From Anaerotignum sp. (GTDB taxonomy: Bacteria; Bacillota; Clostridia; Lachnospirales; Anaerotignaceae), in assembly GCA_020024265.1 (NCBI GenBank), contig JAHHTW010000009.1, positions 9,331 through 73,330 on the forward strand: a stretch of 64,000 nucleotides of DNA. The letters run 5' to 3'. Position numbers and translations under genes: made by a program. Below, piece by piece: positions 8,785 through 17,967 of this stretch (the stretch's first letter is position 1; every line of letters starts with the position of its first letter). The notes under the pieces are model-generated. The model was given only the letters and a program-made list of their open reading frames with translations. It did not search any database and was not told where the DNA came from.

Positions 8785-11154
8785 ATGAATGAAAAAGCAC
8801 TTCATACACTAGAATATGATAAAATGATACAAAAATTAGCAGGCTATGCGGTTTCTCCTATGGCAAAGGAATTGGCACTTGCTTTGATGCCATCCATTTC
8901 CATGTCGGAAATTGCGTTGCAACAGCAGGAAACTACAGAAGCGGTGAGTATGGCGCTGCGAAAAGGCAATCCGTCTTTTGGTGGCTTCCGTGAAATTCGG
9001 CCACAGCTTAAGCGTGCGGAAATGGGTGGCTGCTTGTCTGTTTCCGAATTGCTTTATATTGGTGAATTTCTATATGTTTGCCGTAAGGCAAAAAATTATG
9101 CAAAAAACGAGGGCAAGGAAGAAAGCTATCCACGACTAGATGAGTATTTTGCATTGATTTCACTGATTCCGGAATTGGAAAACGAAATCACACGCTGTAT
9201 CGTTTCGGAAACAGAGGTTGCAGATGATGCAAGCCCCGGCTTGCGCAGCATCAGAAAGGAAATCAAGGTTTCCAACGAACGTGTCAAAGACCATTTGAAT
9301 GGCATCATTTCTTCTTCTGCATATCGCAATATGCTACAGGATTTTGTCATCACCATTCGCAATGATCGTTATTGTGTGCCGGTCAAAAGTGAATATCGCA
9401 GCACCTTTCCCGGTATGATTCACGATCAATCCAATACAGGATCTACACTGTTTATGGAGCCTTTGAGCGTTGTGCAGCTGAATAACAAAATCAAAGAATT
9501 GCAAGCAAAGGAAAAAGAAGAAATACAAAAAATATTGCAAAATCTCTCTTTGATGGTGATGCAAAACGAAGCACAGCTGGCTGCCAATATGGAGCTTTTG
9601 ACACAGCTGGACTTTATATTTGCAAAAGCGCAGCTTTCCCTCTCTATGGATGGGATACAACCAATGTTTCATACAAAAGGCTATGTCAACATTCGCAAAG
9701 GCCGTCATCCCTTATTGGATCCCAAAAAGGTTGTCCCCATTGATATTTATTTGGGCAAGGAATTTACAACGCTGTTGATTACAGGCCCAAATACAGGTGG
9801 GAAAACCGTAGCACTCAAAACACTTGGTTTATTTTCGTTGATGGGACAAGCAGGTCTGCATATTCCGGCAAGTGAACCCTCACAGCTTGCTATTTTTGAC
9901 AATGTATTTGCCGATATTGGGGATGAACAGAGCATTGAGCAAAGCCTCAGTACATTTTCTGCCCATATGACCAATATTGTACGAATTTTAGAAGATGTCA
10001 CAGATCAGTCTTTGGTACTGTTCGATGAATTGGGTGCGGGTACAGACCCTACAGAGGGTGCTGCTTTGGCAACGGCAATCATACAATCGCTGTATGAACG
10101 AAAAATTCGTACTGCGGTAACAACACATTACAGCGAATTAAAGGTATATGCACTTTCTACAGAAGGCGTAGAAAATGCATGCTGTGAATTTGATGTGGAA
10201 ACACTGCGTCCAACCTATCGCCTTTTGATTGGTATTCCCGGGAAAAGTAATGCGTTTGCCATTTCCAAGCGTTTGGGCTTGCAGGATTATATCATTGAAA
10301 GTGCGAAGGAGTTTATTTCTCATGATGAAGCACGTTTTGAGGATGTTATCACAGATTTGGAAATCAGTAAGAAAAGTGTCACATATGAGCAGGAGCGTGC
10401 AGAGCAGTACCGCAAAGAAGCGGAGCGCTTGAAGCTTGAGGTAGAACGCCAGAAAGAAAAGACACAGGAACAAAAAGAAAAAATACTGAAAAAGGCAAGA
10501 GAAGAAGCCAAGCAGATTTATACACAAGCGAAGGAAGAAGCAGACAGCATCATCAAAGAGATGAATCGTGAGGCAAAACAGAAAAATCAGCAAAAGGCGA
10601 TTGAGCAGAGGGCGAAAATCAAACAAAAGCTTTCCTCTGTACAAGAGGATTTTCTGAAGTCAAATAAAGTAAAGACCACACACAAAGCGCCGGAAAACTT
10701 GCAGGTGGGCGATCGTGTATATGTCATTTCTTTTGATCAAAACGGTGTGGCACTTTCTGTGCCGGATAAAAATAAAGAAGTTATGGTACAGATGGGTATG
10801 ATGAAAGCAAAGATTCCACTTGCAGAGCTGATGCTGGATGATACCCCTCAGCCCAAGGAGCCAAAGCAAAGACAGGTCAGTATGCGACAAAAGAGCAAAA
10901 AAAGTCAATTTATCTCTGCGGAAATTGATTGTCGTGGACAGCTTGTGGATGAAGCCATTGCAAACATTGATAAGTATATTGATGATGCTTATTTGTCCGG
11001 CTTAAAACAAATTATCATCATTCACGGAAAAGGAACCGGCGCATTGCGTGCAGGGGTACAACAGTATTTGCGTACCAATGCACATGTCAAGAGCCATAGA
11101 CCGGGCGCTTTCGGAGAAGGGGATGCGGGGGTTACGGTTGTAGAATTGAAATAA
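8785..11154 (+). CDS. mutS2: Endonuclease MutS2
   Basis: MutS2, a MutS-family ATPase with a C-terminal Smr nuclease domain, linked to recombination control and rescue of collided ribosomes. It is 789 residues. Walker A GPNTGGKT lies near residue 335 and Walker B FDELGAGTDP near 415. A long charged coiled coil covers roughly 515-635. The Smr domain carries DCRGQLVDEA and HGKGTGALR. The open frame extends upstream into the flippase tail, but ATG 8785 has AGAGG seven nt before it and gives the family length. Confidence 0.95.
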   Translation: MNEKALHTLEYDKMIQKLAGYAVSPMAKELALALMPSISMSEIALQQQETTEAVSMALRKGNPSFGGFREIRPQLKRAEMGGCLSVSELLYIGEFLYVCRKAKNYAKNEGKEESYPRLDEYFALISLIPELENEITRCIVSETEVADDASPGLRSIRKEIKVSNERVKDHLNGIISSSAYRNMLQDFVITIRNDRYCVPVKSEYRSTFPGMIHDQSNTGSTLFMEPLSVVQLNNKIKELQAKEKEEIQKILQNLSLMVMQNEAQLAANMELLTQLDFIFAKAQLSLSMDGIQPMFHTKGYVNIRKGRHPLLDPKKVVPIDIYLGKEFTTLLITGPNTGGKTVALKTLGLFSLMGQAGLHIPASEPSQLAIFDNVFADIGDEQSIEQSLSTFSAHMTNIVRILEDVTDQSLVLFDELGAGTDPTEGAALATAIIQSLYERKIRTAVTTHYSELKVYALSTEGVENACCEFDVETLRPTYRLLIGIPGKSNAFAISKRLGLQDYIIESAKEFISHDEARFEDVITDLEISKKSVTYEQERAEQYRKEAERLKLEVERQKEKTQEQKEKILKKAREEAKQIYTQAKEEADSIIKEMNREAKQKNQQKAIEQRAKIKQKLSSVQEDFLKSNKVKTTHKAPENLQVGDRVYVISFDQNGVALSVPDKNKEVMVQMGMMKAKIPLAELMLDDTPQPKEPKQRQVSMRQKSKKSQFISAEIDCRGQLVDEAIANIDKYIDDAYLSGLKQIIIIHGKGTGALRAGVQQYLRTNAHVKSHRPGAFGEGDAGVTVVELK

Positions 11155-11186
11155 GAAGAAGTACGAGAAGATGGGAGGCAGCCAAT

Positions 11187-11879
11187 ATGGATACAGAGCA
11201 AAGAATACTGGTCGTAGATGATGATCGGCATATTGCAGAATTGATTTCACTGTATTTACAGAAGGATGGATACGCAACCAAAGAGGTGTATGATGGCAGG
11301 CAGGTTTTGGTTGAGATGGAAGCATATCAGCCGGAGCTGATATTATTGGATTTGATGCTGCCGGGTATGGATGGATATCAGGTATGTGCAGAGGTGCGTA
11401 AAAAGAGCAAGGTACCGATTATTATGTTGACTGCAAAAGGGGAAACCTTCGATAAAGTGCTTGGCTTGGAGCTGGGCGCAGATGATTATATTGTAAAGCC
11501 CTTTGAACCAAAGGAACTGCTCGCAAGAGTGAAGGCAGTGCTGCGCAGATATACTTCTGGATGTGAAAAAGAGGAGGATGCACAGGTGTTATCCTTCCCA
11601 GATTTGGAAATCAATCTTTCCAATTATACTGTCACATATCATGGCGTGAATTTGGTATTCCCACCCAAAGAATTTGAATTGCTTTCTTTTTTGGCGCAGC
11701 ACCCAAATCGTGTTTTCACAAGAGAACAGCTTTTGGATCATATTTGGGGCTATGAATATGTAGGGGATACACGTACGGTAGATGTGCATGTCAAGCGGAT
11801 TCGAGAAAAGCTCAATCAAGAGGATGCGTGGGGAATCCGTACCGTATGGAGTGTGGGATATAAATTTGGGCAAAAATGA
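11187..11879 (+). CDS. OmpR-family response regulator
   Basis: A 230-residue response regulator. The receiver domain has the acidic pocket VVDDD at 9-13, phospho-acceptor D55 in LLDLMLPG, MLTAKGE and the conserved K of YIVKPF near 104. It is followed by an OmpR/PhoB winged helix (FPPKEFELLSFLAQHPNRVFTREQLLDHIWG). It starts 32 nt after mutS2 with GGGAGG upstream. The cognate kinase is almost certainly the gene at 12619, although an opposing gene sits between them. The target genes are unknown. Confidence 0.93.
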   Translation: MDTEQRILVVDDDRHIAELISLYLQKDGYATKEVYDGRQVLVEMEAYQPELILLDLMLPGMDGYQVCAEVRKKSKVPIIMLTAKGETFDKVLGLELGADDYIVKPFEPKELLARVKAVLRRYTSGCEKEEDAQVLSFPDLEINLSNYTVTYHGVNLVFPPKEFELLSFLAQHPNRVFTREQLLDHIWGYEYVGDTRTVDVHVKRIREKLNQEDAWGIRTVWSVGYKFGQK

Positions 11880-11950
11880 AAATTACCACAGAGCATTTTT
11901 GGTGATATGAACGAAAGCCCACCTTGCCAAAGTTTTCCATCCGGTATAGA

Positions 11951-11979
11951 AACAAAAAAGCAGGGCAGAGATGCCCTGC
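11951..11979 (-). terminator. Intrinsic terminator of the minus-strand small membrane gene
   Basis: An 8-bp GC-rich stem (11960-11967 with 11972-11979) and, on minus, a T6 run (A-run at 11954-11959). It sits 70 nt past the stop of the gene ending at 12049. Confidence 0.8.
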
Positions 11980-12048
11980 ATAGATCCGACAGAAAATAGG
12001 ATACAAAATTTGATATATGGATTTTGTCATTGTAGTATCAAAGACGAA

Positions 12049-12444
12049 TTAGTTTTTTTCGGCAGAATTGGAATCAGCCGCAGAATCATCTGTATCCGCT
12101 GGCTCATTGTTCTTATGCTCGTCTGCTGTTACAGAATCTGCTTCTGTTGCAGAATCTGCGGTGTTTTGCAGCAGTGCAGGATCTTCTTCATTTGCGGTTT
12201 CTTGCTCGTTTTGTTTCTGCATTTGCTCCATTCTTTTTCTGCGTTCCATCTCACGTATCCCGCTTTTGCGAATATTGGAGATCCGCAGAAGCACACAAAG
12301 CGCATAAAGGAACAACATCAAATGATCGTATGATGTGGTATGCCCCCATTTTACGGTAAACAATAGATAGATGGCAACAAGAAATAAAATCAAATCCATA
12401 ATTTTATTTTTTTTCGGTGGTACAGGTGGTTTGTTTGTATTCAT
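12049..12444 (-). CDS. Small membrane protein of unknown function
   Basis: A 131-residue protein with two hydrophobic segments (about residues 16-34 and 42-58) and a long, highly charged, low-complexity tail rich in Glu, Asp, Ala and Asn, probably cytoplasmic or disordered. It lies on the opposite strand between a response regulator and its likely kinase. The best Shine-Dalgarno (AAGGAG, complement of 12472-12477) is 27 nt from ATG 12444, with a 6-bp hairpin between them. ATG 12444 gives the plausible N-terminus MNTNKPPVPPKKNK. I do not recognise a family. Confidence 0.65.
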   Translation of the reverse strand: MNTNKPPVPPKKNKIMDLILFLVAIYLLFTVKWGHTTSYDHLMLFLYALCVLLRISNIRKSGIREMERRKRMEQMQKQNEQETANEEDPALLQNTADSATEADSVTADEHKNNEPADTDDSAADSNSAEKN

Positions 12445-12618
12445 ACATGATGTAGGCAGATGTATCTGCCGCTCCTTTCTTTGATTGTTTGTGTTTTTAT
12501 ACAAATCGCAATATGCCATATATATAAACACAAGTTCTGATGTGGTTTTTCAAAGCTATTATAACATGAAACCAATATTTTTGGTAGAAAAAGATAATTT
12601 CTTTTGCAGGTGATGCTT

Positions 12619-14031
12619 ATGTTTCGAAAATCTATTATACTACGCCAATTTTTTCAGTATCTTTGTACCATATTGATTTGCGTCATATTGATGGGTGGTA
12701 TGCTTTCCGTGGTCTATACCAATCACTATATGGAAGAAATCCGACAGGAGTTGATTGTACGTGGTGAAAAAATATCCAGTGCCATTGACAATGCATATCT
12801 GACAGGGAATATCAGCAATCTGGCATATGAAATGCAGATTTTGGAGGATTATATGGAAGCAGGAATTATGCTTGTCAATCAAGATGGTGTCATTGTTTTG
12901 GCTTCCCCAGAATTGGACAGCCATCTTTTGGGCAAAGTCTTGGAGATTGAGGATATGGTAAAAAGTGTAGAGGAAGGAAATGTTGTTTCGATCCAGACAA
13001 AGAAATCCTCTCTCTTTTCTGTGCCTATGCTGATTGTGGGATATCCACTTTCCGAGGGCAGGTTTTCAGGCATATTTATGTGCCGCCCTATGCCGGAAAT
13101 TAAAGTTTCTCTGCATGAGATGTATCGTGCAGGAATCGTGAGTTTGTTTCTGGCATTTTTCCTGACAGCATTGGTCAGCTTGGTCACTTCCCGCAAAATG
13201 ACAAGCCCTTTGATGGAAATGAACCGTGCAGCGAAGGAGATTGCAGCAGGGCATTTTGAAAAGCGTGTGGAGATTACCAGCGAGGACGAGCTTGGGCAAT
13301 TGGCACATAGCTTTAATCATATGGCAGAGAGCTTGGATCAAATCGAAAAGACCAGACGTGCATTTATTGCAAATATCTCCCATGATTTGCGTTCTCCATT
13401 GACCAGCATACAAGGTTTTTTGACTGCAATGATTGATGGTACCATACCACAGGAAAAGCATGAACGTTATCTGCATATTGTATTGGAGGAAAGCCAAAGA
13501 TTATCCAGACTGGTAGAGGGCATTGTAGACTTGAGTCGGGCACAGTCCAGCAAGATTGAGCTGGATATTACAACATTTGATATCAATGACATCATTCGGG
13601 AATGCAGCGTGATGATGGAGCCGCAGCTCAATGAGAAAAATCTCAAAATCGCAGTATCTTTTGCGGAAAAGGTATCATTTGTTTCGGCAGATCAGGATAA
13701 AATTTCTCGTGTGATACAAAATCTTTTGAATAATGCAGTAAAGTTTTCCAATCCGGGCGATACCATAGAAGTAGAAACCACCATTTCCGGAAAGAATCGA
13801 CTATTGGTTTCTGTGAGAGATTATGGTGTTGGAATCAGTGAGCAGGATCAAAAATATATTTTTGACCGGTTTTATAAAGCAGATGCGACCAGAAATTTAG
13901 ATAAATCGGGTGCTGGCTTAGGGCTTTGTATTGTTCGTGAGTTTATACAAGCGCATGGTGAAACCATAGGAATCAAAAGCAAAAAAGGCGAAGGAAGTAC
14001 ATTTGTATTTTCTGTAAAGCGTGTAAAATGA
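12619..14031 (+). CDS. Membrane sensor histidine kinase (HAMP/HisKA/HATPase)
   Basis: A 470-residue sensor kinase. One membrane segment lies near residues 12-34, an extracytoplasmic sensor domain of about 120 residues follows, then a second segment near 165-185 and a HAMP linker. HisKA has phospho-His H255 in ISHDLRSPLTS. HATPase has the N box NLLNNAVKFS, G1 DYGVGIS and G2 GAGLGLCIV. ATG 12619 is chosen over upstream TTG/ATG codons because AGGTG lies 6 nt before it. It pairs with the regulator at 11187. It resembles ResE/WalK-type kinases, but no signal can be inferred. Confidence 0.9.
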   Translation: MFRKSIILRQFFQYLCTILICVILMGGMLSVVYTNHYMEEIRQELIVRGEKISSAIDNAYLTGNISNLAYEMQILEDYMEAGIMLVNQDGVIVLASPELDSHLLGKVLEIEDMVKSVEEGNVVSIQTKKSSLFSVPMLIVGYPLSEGRFSGIFMCRPMPEIKVSLHEMYRAGIVSLFLAFFLTALVSLVTSRKMTSPLMEMNRAAKEIAAGHFEKRVEITSEDELGQLAHSFNHMAESLDQIEKTRRAFIANISHDLRSPLTSIQGFLTAMIDGTIPQEKHERYLHIVLEESQRLSRLVEGIVDLSRAQSSKIELDITTFDINDIIRECSVMMEPQLNEKNLKIAVSFAEKVSFVSADQDKISRVIQNLLNNAVKFSNPGDTIEVETTISGKNRLLVSVRDYGVGISEQDQKYIFDRFYKADATRNLDKSGAGLGLCIVREFIQAHGETIGIKSKKGEGSTFVFSVKRVK

Positions 14032-14052
14032 TTTTGGAGTGCATGTGGCAAG

Positions 14053-14096
14053 GATGGGAGCCTTTTTTGATGTATGAAAGAGGCAACCATCTTTTT
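14053..14096 (+). terminator. Intrinsic terminator after the histidine kinase
   Basis: Nested stem GATGG...CCATC around GCCTTTTT...AAAGAGGC, followed by TTTTT. Confidence 0.8.
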
Positions 14097-14372
14097 ACAT
14101 GCAGTGTTTTTGTTTATTGTATAAGTAGCATACAGTCTTACATATAAAGGGCAATCCATCATACCGATTTTACAGCATATTGGTCAATGGTCTCATGAAT
14201 TTTTCAAGTGTGATTCACATCATTTTTTATCCGTATGCAAACAATGTGATATGCAAAGGTCATGATGGGAATGAAGGATAACGTTTCCTGAGAAAAGCAA
14301 AAAAGAGGAACGATGGATGGCAGGGAACTATCTGTATTTTTGTATGCAGGGTATTTTTCGTTTATGAAAGAC
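14097..14372. other. Intergenic stretch, no gene seen
   Basis: Together with its flanking terminators this forms a 454-nt gap between converging genes. I see no coding region, repeat or RNA motif in it. Confidence 0.5.
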
Positions 14373-14410
14373 AAAAAGAGCTGATTTGCAAATGCAAATC
14401 AGCTCTTTTT
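14373..14410. terminator. Bidirectional intrinsic terminator
   Basis: An 18-bp perfect inverted repeat (14373-14390 with 14393-14410) has A5/T5 ends. It terminates pflB on minus and blocks read-through from the plus side. Confidence 0.85.
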
Positions 14411-14485
14411 CTGCTGGAATCCCCCAATGGGTATATCAAGCGATAGAATCTATCACATCATCTAAGATTGGACATAGATGTTTTG

Positions 14486-16732
14486 TCAGATTGCTTTGTG
14501 GAATGTACGTTTGATTACCTCCAACTGCTGGTCACGGCTCAAACGGCTGAAGTTTACCGCATAACCGGAAACACGGATGGTCAGTGTTGGATACTGTTCT
14601 GGGTGTTCCAAAGCATCCATCAACAGCTGACGGTTCAATACATTGACATTCAGATGGTGTGCGCCTTGCAGGAAATAGCCATCCAGTATGGAAGTCAGGT
14701 TTGTGATACGTTCTGCTTCTGTTTTTCCAAGTGCATTTGGCACAATAGAGAATGTATTGGAAACACCATCCTGACAAATGTTGCGATAAGGAATTTTGGC
14801 AACAGAATTCAAAGATGCCAAAGCGCCATTTTGATCTCTGCCATGCATAGGGTTTGCACCCGGTGCAAATGGCTCTCCGTCTTTGCGACCATCTGGTGTA
14901 GCACCTGTTTTTTTGCCGTACATTACATTGCTGGTAATGGTCAATGCGGAAAGGGTATGAATCCCATTGCGGTACAAAGGATGCTTTTTCAGCTCCGCAG
15001 AGAAATAAGAAGCAATTTCTACCGCAAGATCGTCTACACGATCATCATCATTGCCGTATTTGGGGAAATCCCCTTCGATTTCAAAATCAATCGCAATCCC
15101 CTGTTCGTTACGGATGGGGCGTACCTTTGCAAATTTGATTGCGGAAAGGGAGTCAGCTACAATAGAAATCCCTGCAATACCAAATGCTGCCAAACGCTCT
15201 ACAATGGTATCATGCAGCGCCATCTGGCTGCTTTCATATGCATATTTATCATGCATATAATGGATGATATTGATGGTATCCACATACAACTCTGCGACAT
15301 AGGAAAGAACCTTTTTGTAGTTTCCGAGAACCTTTTTGAAGTCCAATACTTCATCTTGATCCTGTTCTATGTTTGGTACAACCATAATGCCTTTCTTTTC
15401 ATCAATGCCGCCATTGATTGCATACAGCAGGCTCTTTGCAAGATTTGCACGTGCACCAAAAAATTGCATCTGTTTGCCTACGCCCATAGCAGACACACAG
15501 CAGGCAATGCTGTAATCATCACCATATACGGGACGCATCAAATCATCATTTTCATACTGTATGGAATCTGTCTGAATGCTCATTTTTGAGCAATAATTTT
15601 TGAAATTTTCCGGCAGATGATTGCTCCACAAAACCGTCAAATTCGGTTCCGGTGCAGTGCCTAAGTTTGTCAGTGTATGCAGGTAACGGAATGTATTTTT
15701 TGTTACCTGTGTACGACCGTCAATACCCATACCACCAAGTGCTTCTGTTACCCATGTGGGATCTCCGCCGAACAGCTCGTTGTATTCGGGGGTACGCAGA
15801 TGACGTACCAAACGCAGTTTAATGACAAACTGATCAATCAGCTCTTGTGCGCCCAGTTCGTCCAACACACCATTTTCGATATCTCGCTGAATGTAAATAT
15901 CCAAAAATGTAGCAGTACGTCCCAAGGAAGTAGCAGCGCCATTATTTTCCTTGATACCTGCCAGATATGCCATATAGAGGTTTTGTACAGCCTCTTTTGC
16001 ATTTTCGGCAGGACGGGAAATATCACAGCCGTATTGTGCAGCCATGTCTGTCATTTCTTTCAATGCACGAATTTGCATCTGTACTTCTTCTCTCAAGCGA
16101 ATGCGATCTTCTGTCATGGGGCCATCCATCATTTGCAGATCCAGTTTCTTTTGTTCAATCAGGAAATCTGTACCATACAGAGGGACACGGCGATAGTCAC
16201 CAATGATACGGCCTCTGCCATAAGCATCCGGCAGACCGGTCAACAGTCCGGCATTTCTTGCAATGCGTGTACGCTCCGGATAAGCATCGAAAACACCCTC
16301 ATTATGTGTTTTGCGATAACGGTGGAAATTTTCGGCAACTTCTGGATTCAGCGTATAGCCAAATTGTTCCAGAGCAGAGGTTGCCATTTTCATACCACCA
16401 TAAAGATTTACAATGCGTTTCAAGGGTGCATCTGTCTGCAAACCGACAATGACTTCGTTTTCTCGATCAATATAGCCGGGAGCAAAATTATTGATACCAG
16501 ATACAATATTGGTTTCTACATCAATAATCCCCTTTTTTACTTCTTCAATAATCAGTGCTTCGGACTTTTCCCATACTTTTTTTGTTTTGGGAGAGATGGG
16601 GGCAAGAAAAGAACTGTCGCCTTCATAAGGTGTATAGTTTTTCTGTATAAAGTTACGTACATTTACCAAATGGCGCCATTCTCCTGTGTGAAAACCCTTC
16701 CAAGCGGTACAATTTACATCAATGCTCATCAT
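14486..16732 (-). CDS. pflB: Formate C-acetyltransferase (pyruvate formate-lyase)
   Basis: Pyruvate formate-lyase, a cytoplasmic glycyl-radical enzyme that turns pyruvate and CoA into acetyl-CoA and formate. It is 748 residues, full length. The adjacent active-site cysteines are in IACCVSAMG and the radical glycine is G723 in RVSGYAVNF. The activase gene lies immediately upstream on the same strand with 27 nt between them, so pflA-pflB form one operon. That order is the reverse of the common pflB-pflA. Transcription passes through a ZTP riboswitch ahead of pflA, tying the operon to folate one-carbon status. Confidence 0.97.
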   Translation of the reverse strand: MMSIDVNCTAWKGFHTGEWRHLVNVRNFIQKNYTPYEGDSSFLAPISPKTKKVWEKSEALIIEEVKKGIIDVETNIVSGINNFAPGYIDRENEVIVGLQTDAPLKRIVNLYGGMKMATSALEQFGYTLNPEVAENFHRYRKTHNEGVFDAYPERTRIARNAGLLTGLPDAYGRGRIIGDYRRVPLYGTDFLIEQKKLDLQMMDGPMTEDRIRLREEVQMQIRALKEMTDMAAQYGCDISRPAENAKEAVQNLYMAYLAGIKENNGAATSLGRTATFLDIYIQRDIENGVLDELGAQELIDQFVIKLRLVRHLRTPEYNELFGGDPTWVTEALGGMGIDGRTQVTKNTFRYLHTLTNLGTAPEPNLTVLWSNHLPENFKNYCSKMSIQTDSIQYENDDLMRPVYGDDYSIACCVSAMGVGKQMQFFGARANLAKSLLYAINGGIDEKKGIMVVPNIEQDQDEVLDFKKVLGNYKKVLSYVAELYVDTINIIHYMHDKYAYESSQMALHDTIVERLAAFGIAGISIVADSLSAIKFAKVRPIRNEQGIAIDFEIEGDFPKYGNDDDRVDDLAVEIASYFSAELKKHPLYRNGIHTLSALTITSNVMYGKKTGATPDGRKDGEPFAPGANPMHGRDQNGALASLNSVAKIPYRNICQDGVSNTFSIVPNALGKTEAERITNLTSILDGYFLQGAHHLNVNVLNRQLLMDALEHPEQYPTLTIRVSGYAVNFSRLSRDQQLEVIKRTFHKAI

Positions 16733-16759
16733 ATGACATCCTTTCTTTTTTACACTCGT

Positions 16760-17485
16760 TTACGGTTGTATACAATTACGGTTCAATCGTTTGTTCCATG
16801 TATCCAGTGCATGGCTGTCTAATGCAGGGACTCCATCTAAAGGGTAAGGAATTTTCATGGCTGCGTATTTGTGTACACCCATGGTGTGATAAGGGAGTAG
16901 ATCAATACGCTGAATATTGCGCAACGTACGCAAATATGCTTCCAATCCAATCAAATGCTCCTCGCTGTCTGTCAAGCCGGGGACGACAACATGACGAATC
17001 CACATAGGAATTCCCATATCCATAGCAGTATCCAAAAAGCGTAGGGAAGCATCCGGGGAATGCCCGGTTATTTTTTCATACCCTTCCTTTGTGTGGTGCT
17101 TTATATCCATGAGAATCAAATCGGTATTTTGCAAAATTTTGGTATCATCTCCAAGGCCACAGCCAGCGGTATCCAAACAGGTATGAATGCCTGCTTTTTT
17201 ACAGAATGCCAGAGCTTCTTGTAAAAATTCAGGCTGCAACAGGGGTTCGCCGCCGGAAAATGTAACACCACCGGTTTTTCCATAGTAATTACGAAAGCGA
17301 GAAAGCTTTTGCAATAGTTCCTCCGGTGAGAGCATGATTGCTTTTGGATTTTGCATAGACCATGTATCTGGGTTATGACAGTAGCGGCAACGTAAGCGGC
17401 ATCCTTGAAGAAATACAACGGTGCGAATACCGGGACCATCTACCAAACCCATAGATTCTATTGAATGAATCAGTCCCTTTGTCAT
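16760..17485 (-). CDS. pflA: Pyruvate formate-lyase-activating enzyme (radical SAM)
   Basis: A radical-SAM activase of 241 residues that installs the glycyl radical on PflB. The 4Fe-4S ligands are C29, C33 and C36 in the CxxxCxxC motif GCRLRCRYCHNP, and the SAM-binding GGEP follows in VTFSGGEPLLQ. AGGAGG lies 9 nt before ATG 17485. It is first in the pflA-pflB operon, directly behind the riboswitch terminator. Confidence 0.96.
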   Translation of the reverse strand: MTKGLIHSIESMGLVDGPGIRTVVFLQGCRLRCRYCHNPDTWSMQNPKAIMLSPEELLQKLSRFRNYYGKTGGVTFSGGEPLLQPEFLQEALAFCKKAGIHTCLDTAGCGLGDDTKILQNTDLILMDIKHHTKEGYEKITGHSPDASLRFLDTAMDMGIPMWIRHVVVPGLTDSEEHLIGLEAYLRTLRNIQRIDLLPYHTMGVHKYAAMKIPYPLDGVPALDSHALDTWNKRLNRNCIQP

Positions 17486-17506
17486 GTGAAAAGAAACCTC
17501 CTTGAT

Positions 17507-17612
17507 AGAAAAAGAAAAGCCGACAGTCTGGGCTTTTCTTGCCCAGACGGTCGGCTAAACATGATCATACTCCATGTGGTATAACTCCACACTATCCGTC
17601 AGTCATATGATA
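17507..17612 (-). ncRNA. ZTP riboswitch (pfl motif) with terminator platform
   Basis: On minus, from 17612 downwards, the RNA shows P1 (17606-17611 with 17564-17569), the conserved GACUGACG, a P2 hairpin GUGUGG/ACCACAU, GGAGU, and the 3' half GCCGACCGUCUGGGCA. These are the hallmarks of the ZTP-sensing pfl motif. The last element also forms the left arm of a 16-bp stem (17518-17533 with 17541-17556, one mismatch) that runs into a U-rich tract, i.e. an intrinsic terminator just 33 nt before pflA. In the known family, ZTP/ZMP binding prevents termination, switching expression on when 10-formyl-folate is short. Confidence 0.9.
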
Positions 17613-17617
17613 CACTA

Positions 17618-17647
17618 TATATATCACATCTATATGGATGTTGTCAA
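17618..17647 (-). promoter_or_regulatory. Sigma-A promoter of pflA-pflB
   Basis: On minus: TTGACA (17647-17642), then an AT-rich -10 read as TATATA with an 18-nt spacer (17623-17618). The start site falls just before the riboswitch. Confidence 0.75.
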
Positions 17648-17967
17648 TAACAAAATTTTCTTTTTATGGGAAGTGAGCAGAAAATATAGATAGATATTCC
17701 ATATTTTTCCTGTAAAAATCAAATATAGGAAACACAGGGATGGATCGTTGCGGCATATCATACAGATGGGAAACGCTGCTTTGGCGTTTTATACAAAAAC
17801 GCTACAGCTTTTTCCTTCCCCGCAAATAATCAAAAGTGACTATCAGTTACATCAGAACCCGCATTTTGATCGAACAGCAATTTACGGATACCGCTGTGCT
17901 GTGGTTTGTCATGTCAAAATGCAGCTTCGTAGTTATATATGACATTGCAAGGGTATTCGTATTGCCT
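17648..17967. other. Intergenic stretch, no gene seen
   Basis: 320 nt between the pfl promoter and the LysR stop. A small hairpin GCGTTTT/AAAACGC at 17784-17802 may end the lysR transcript, but it has no clean T-run on minus. Nothing else is recognisable. Confidence 0.4.

Noticed and set aside
14468..15589. Long plus-strand open frame opposite pflB
   Set aside because: It is the antisense shadow of a clear gene, rich in Cys and His as expected for such shadows.
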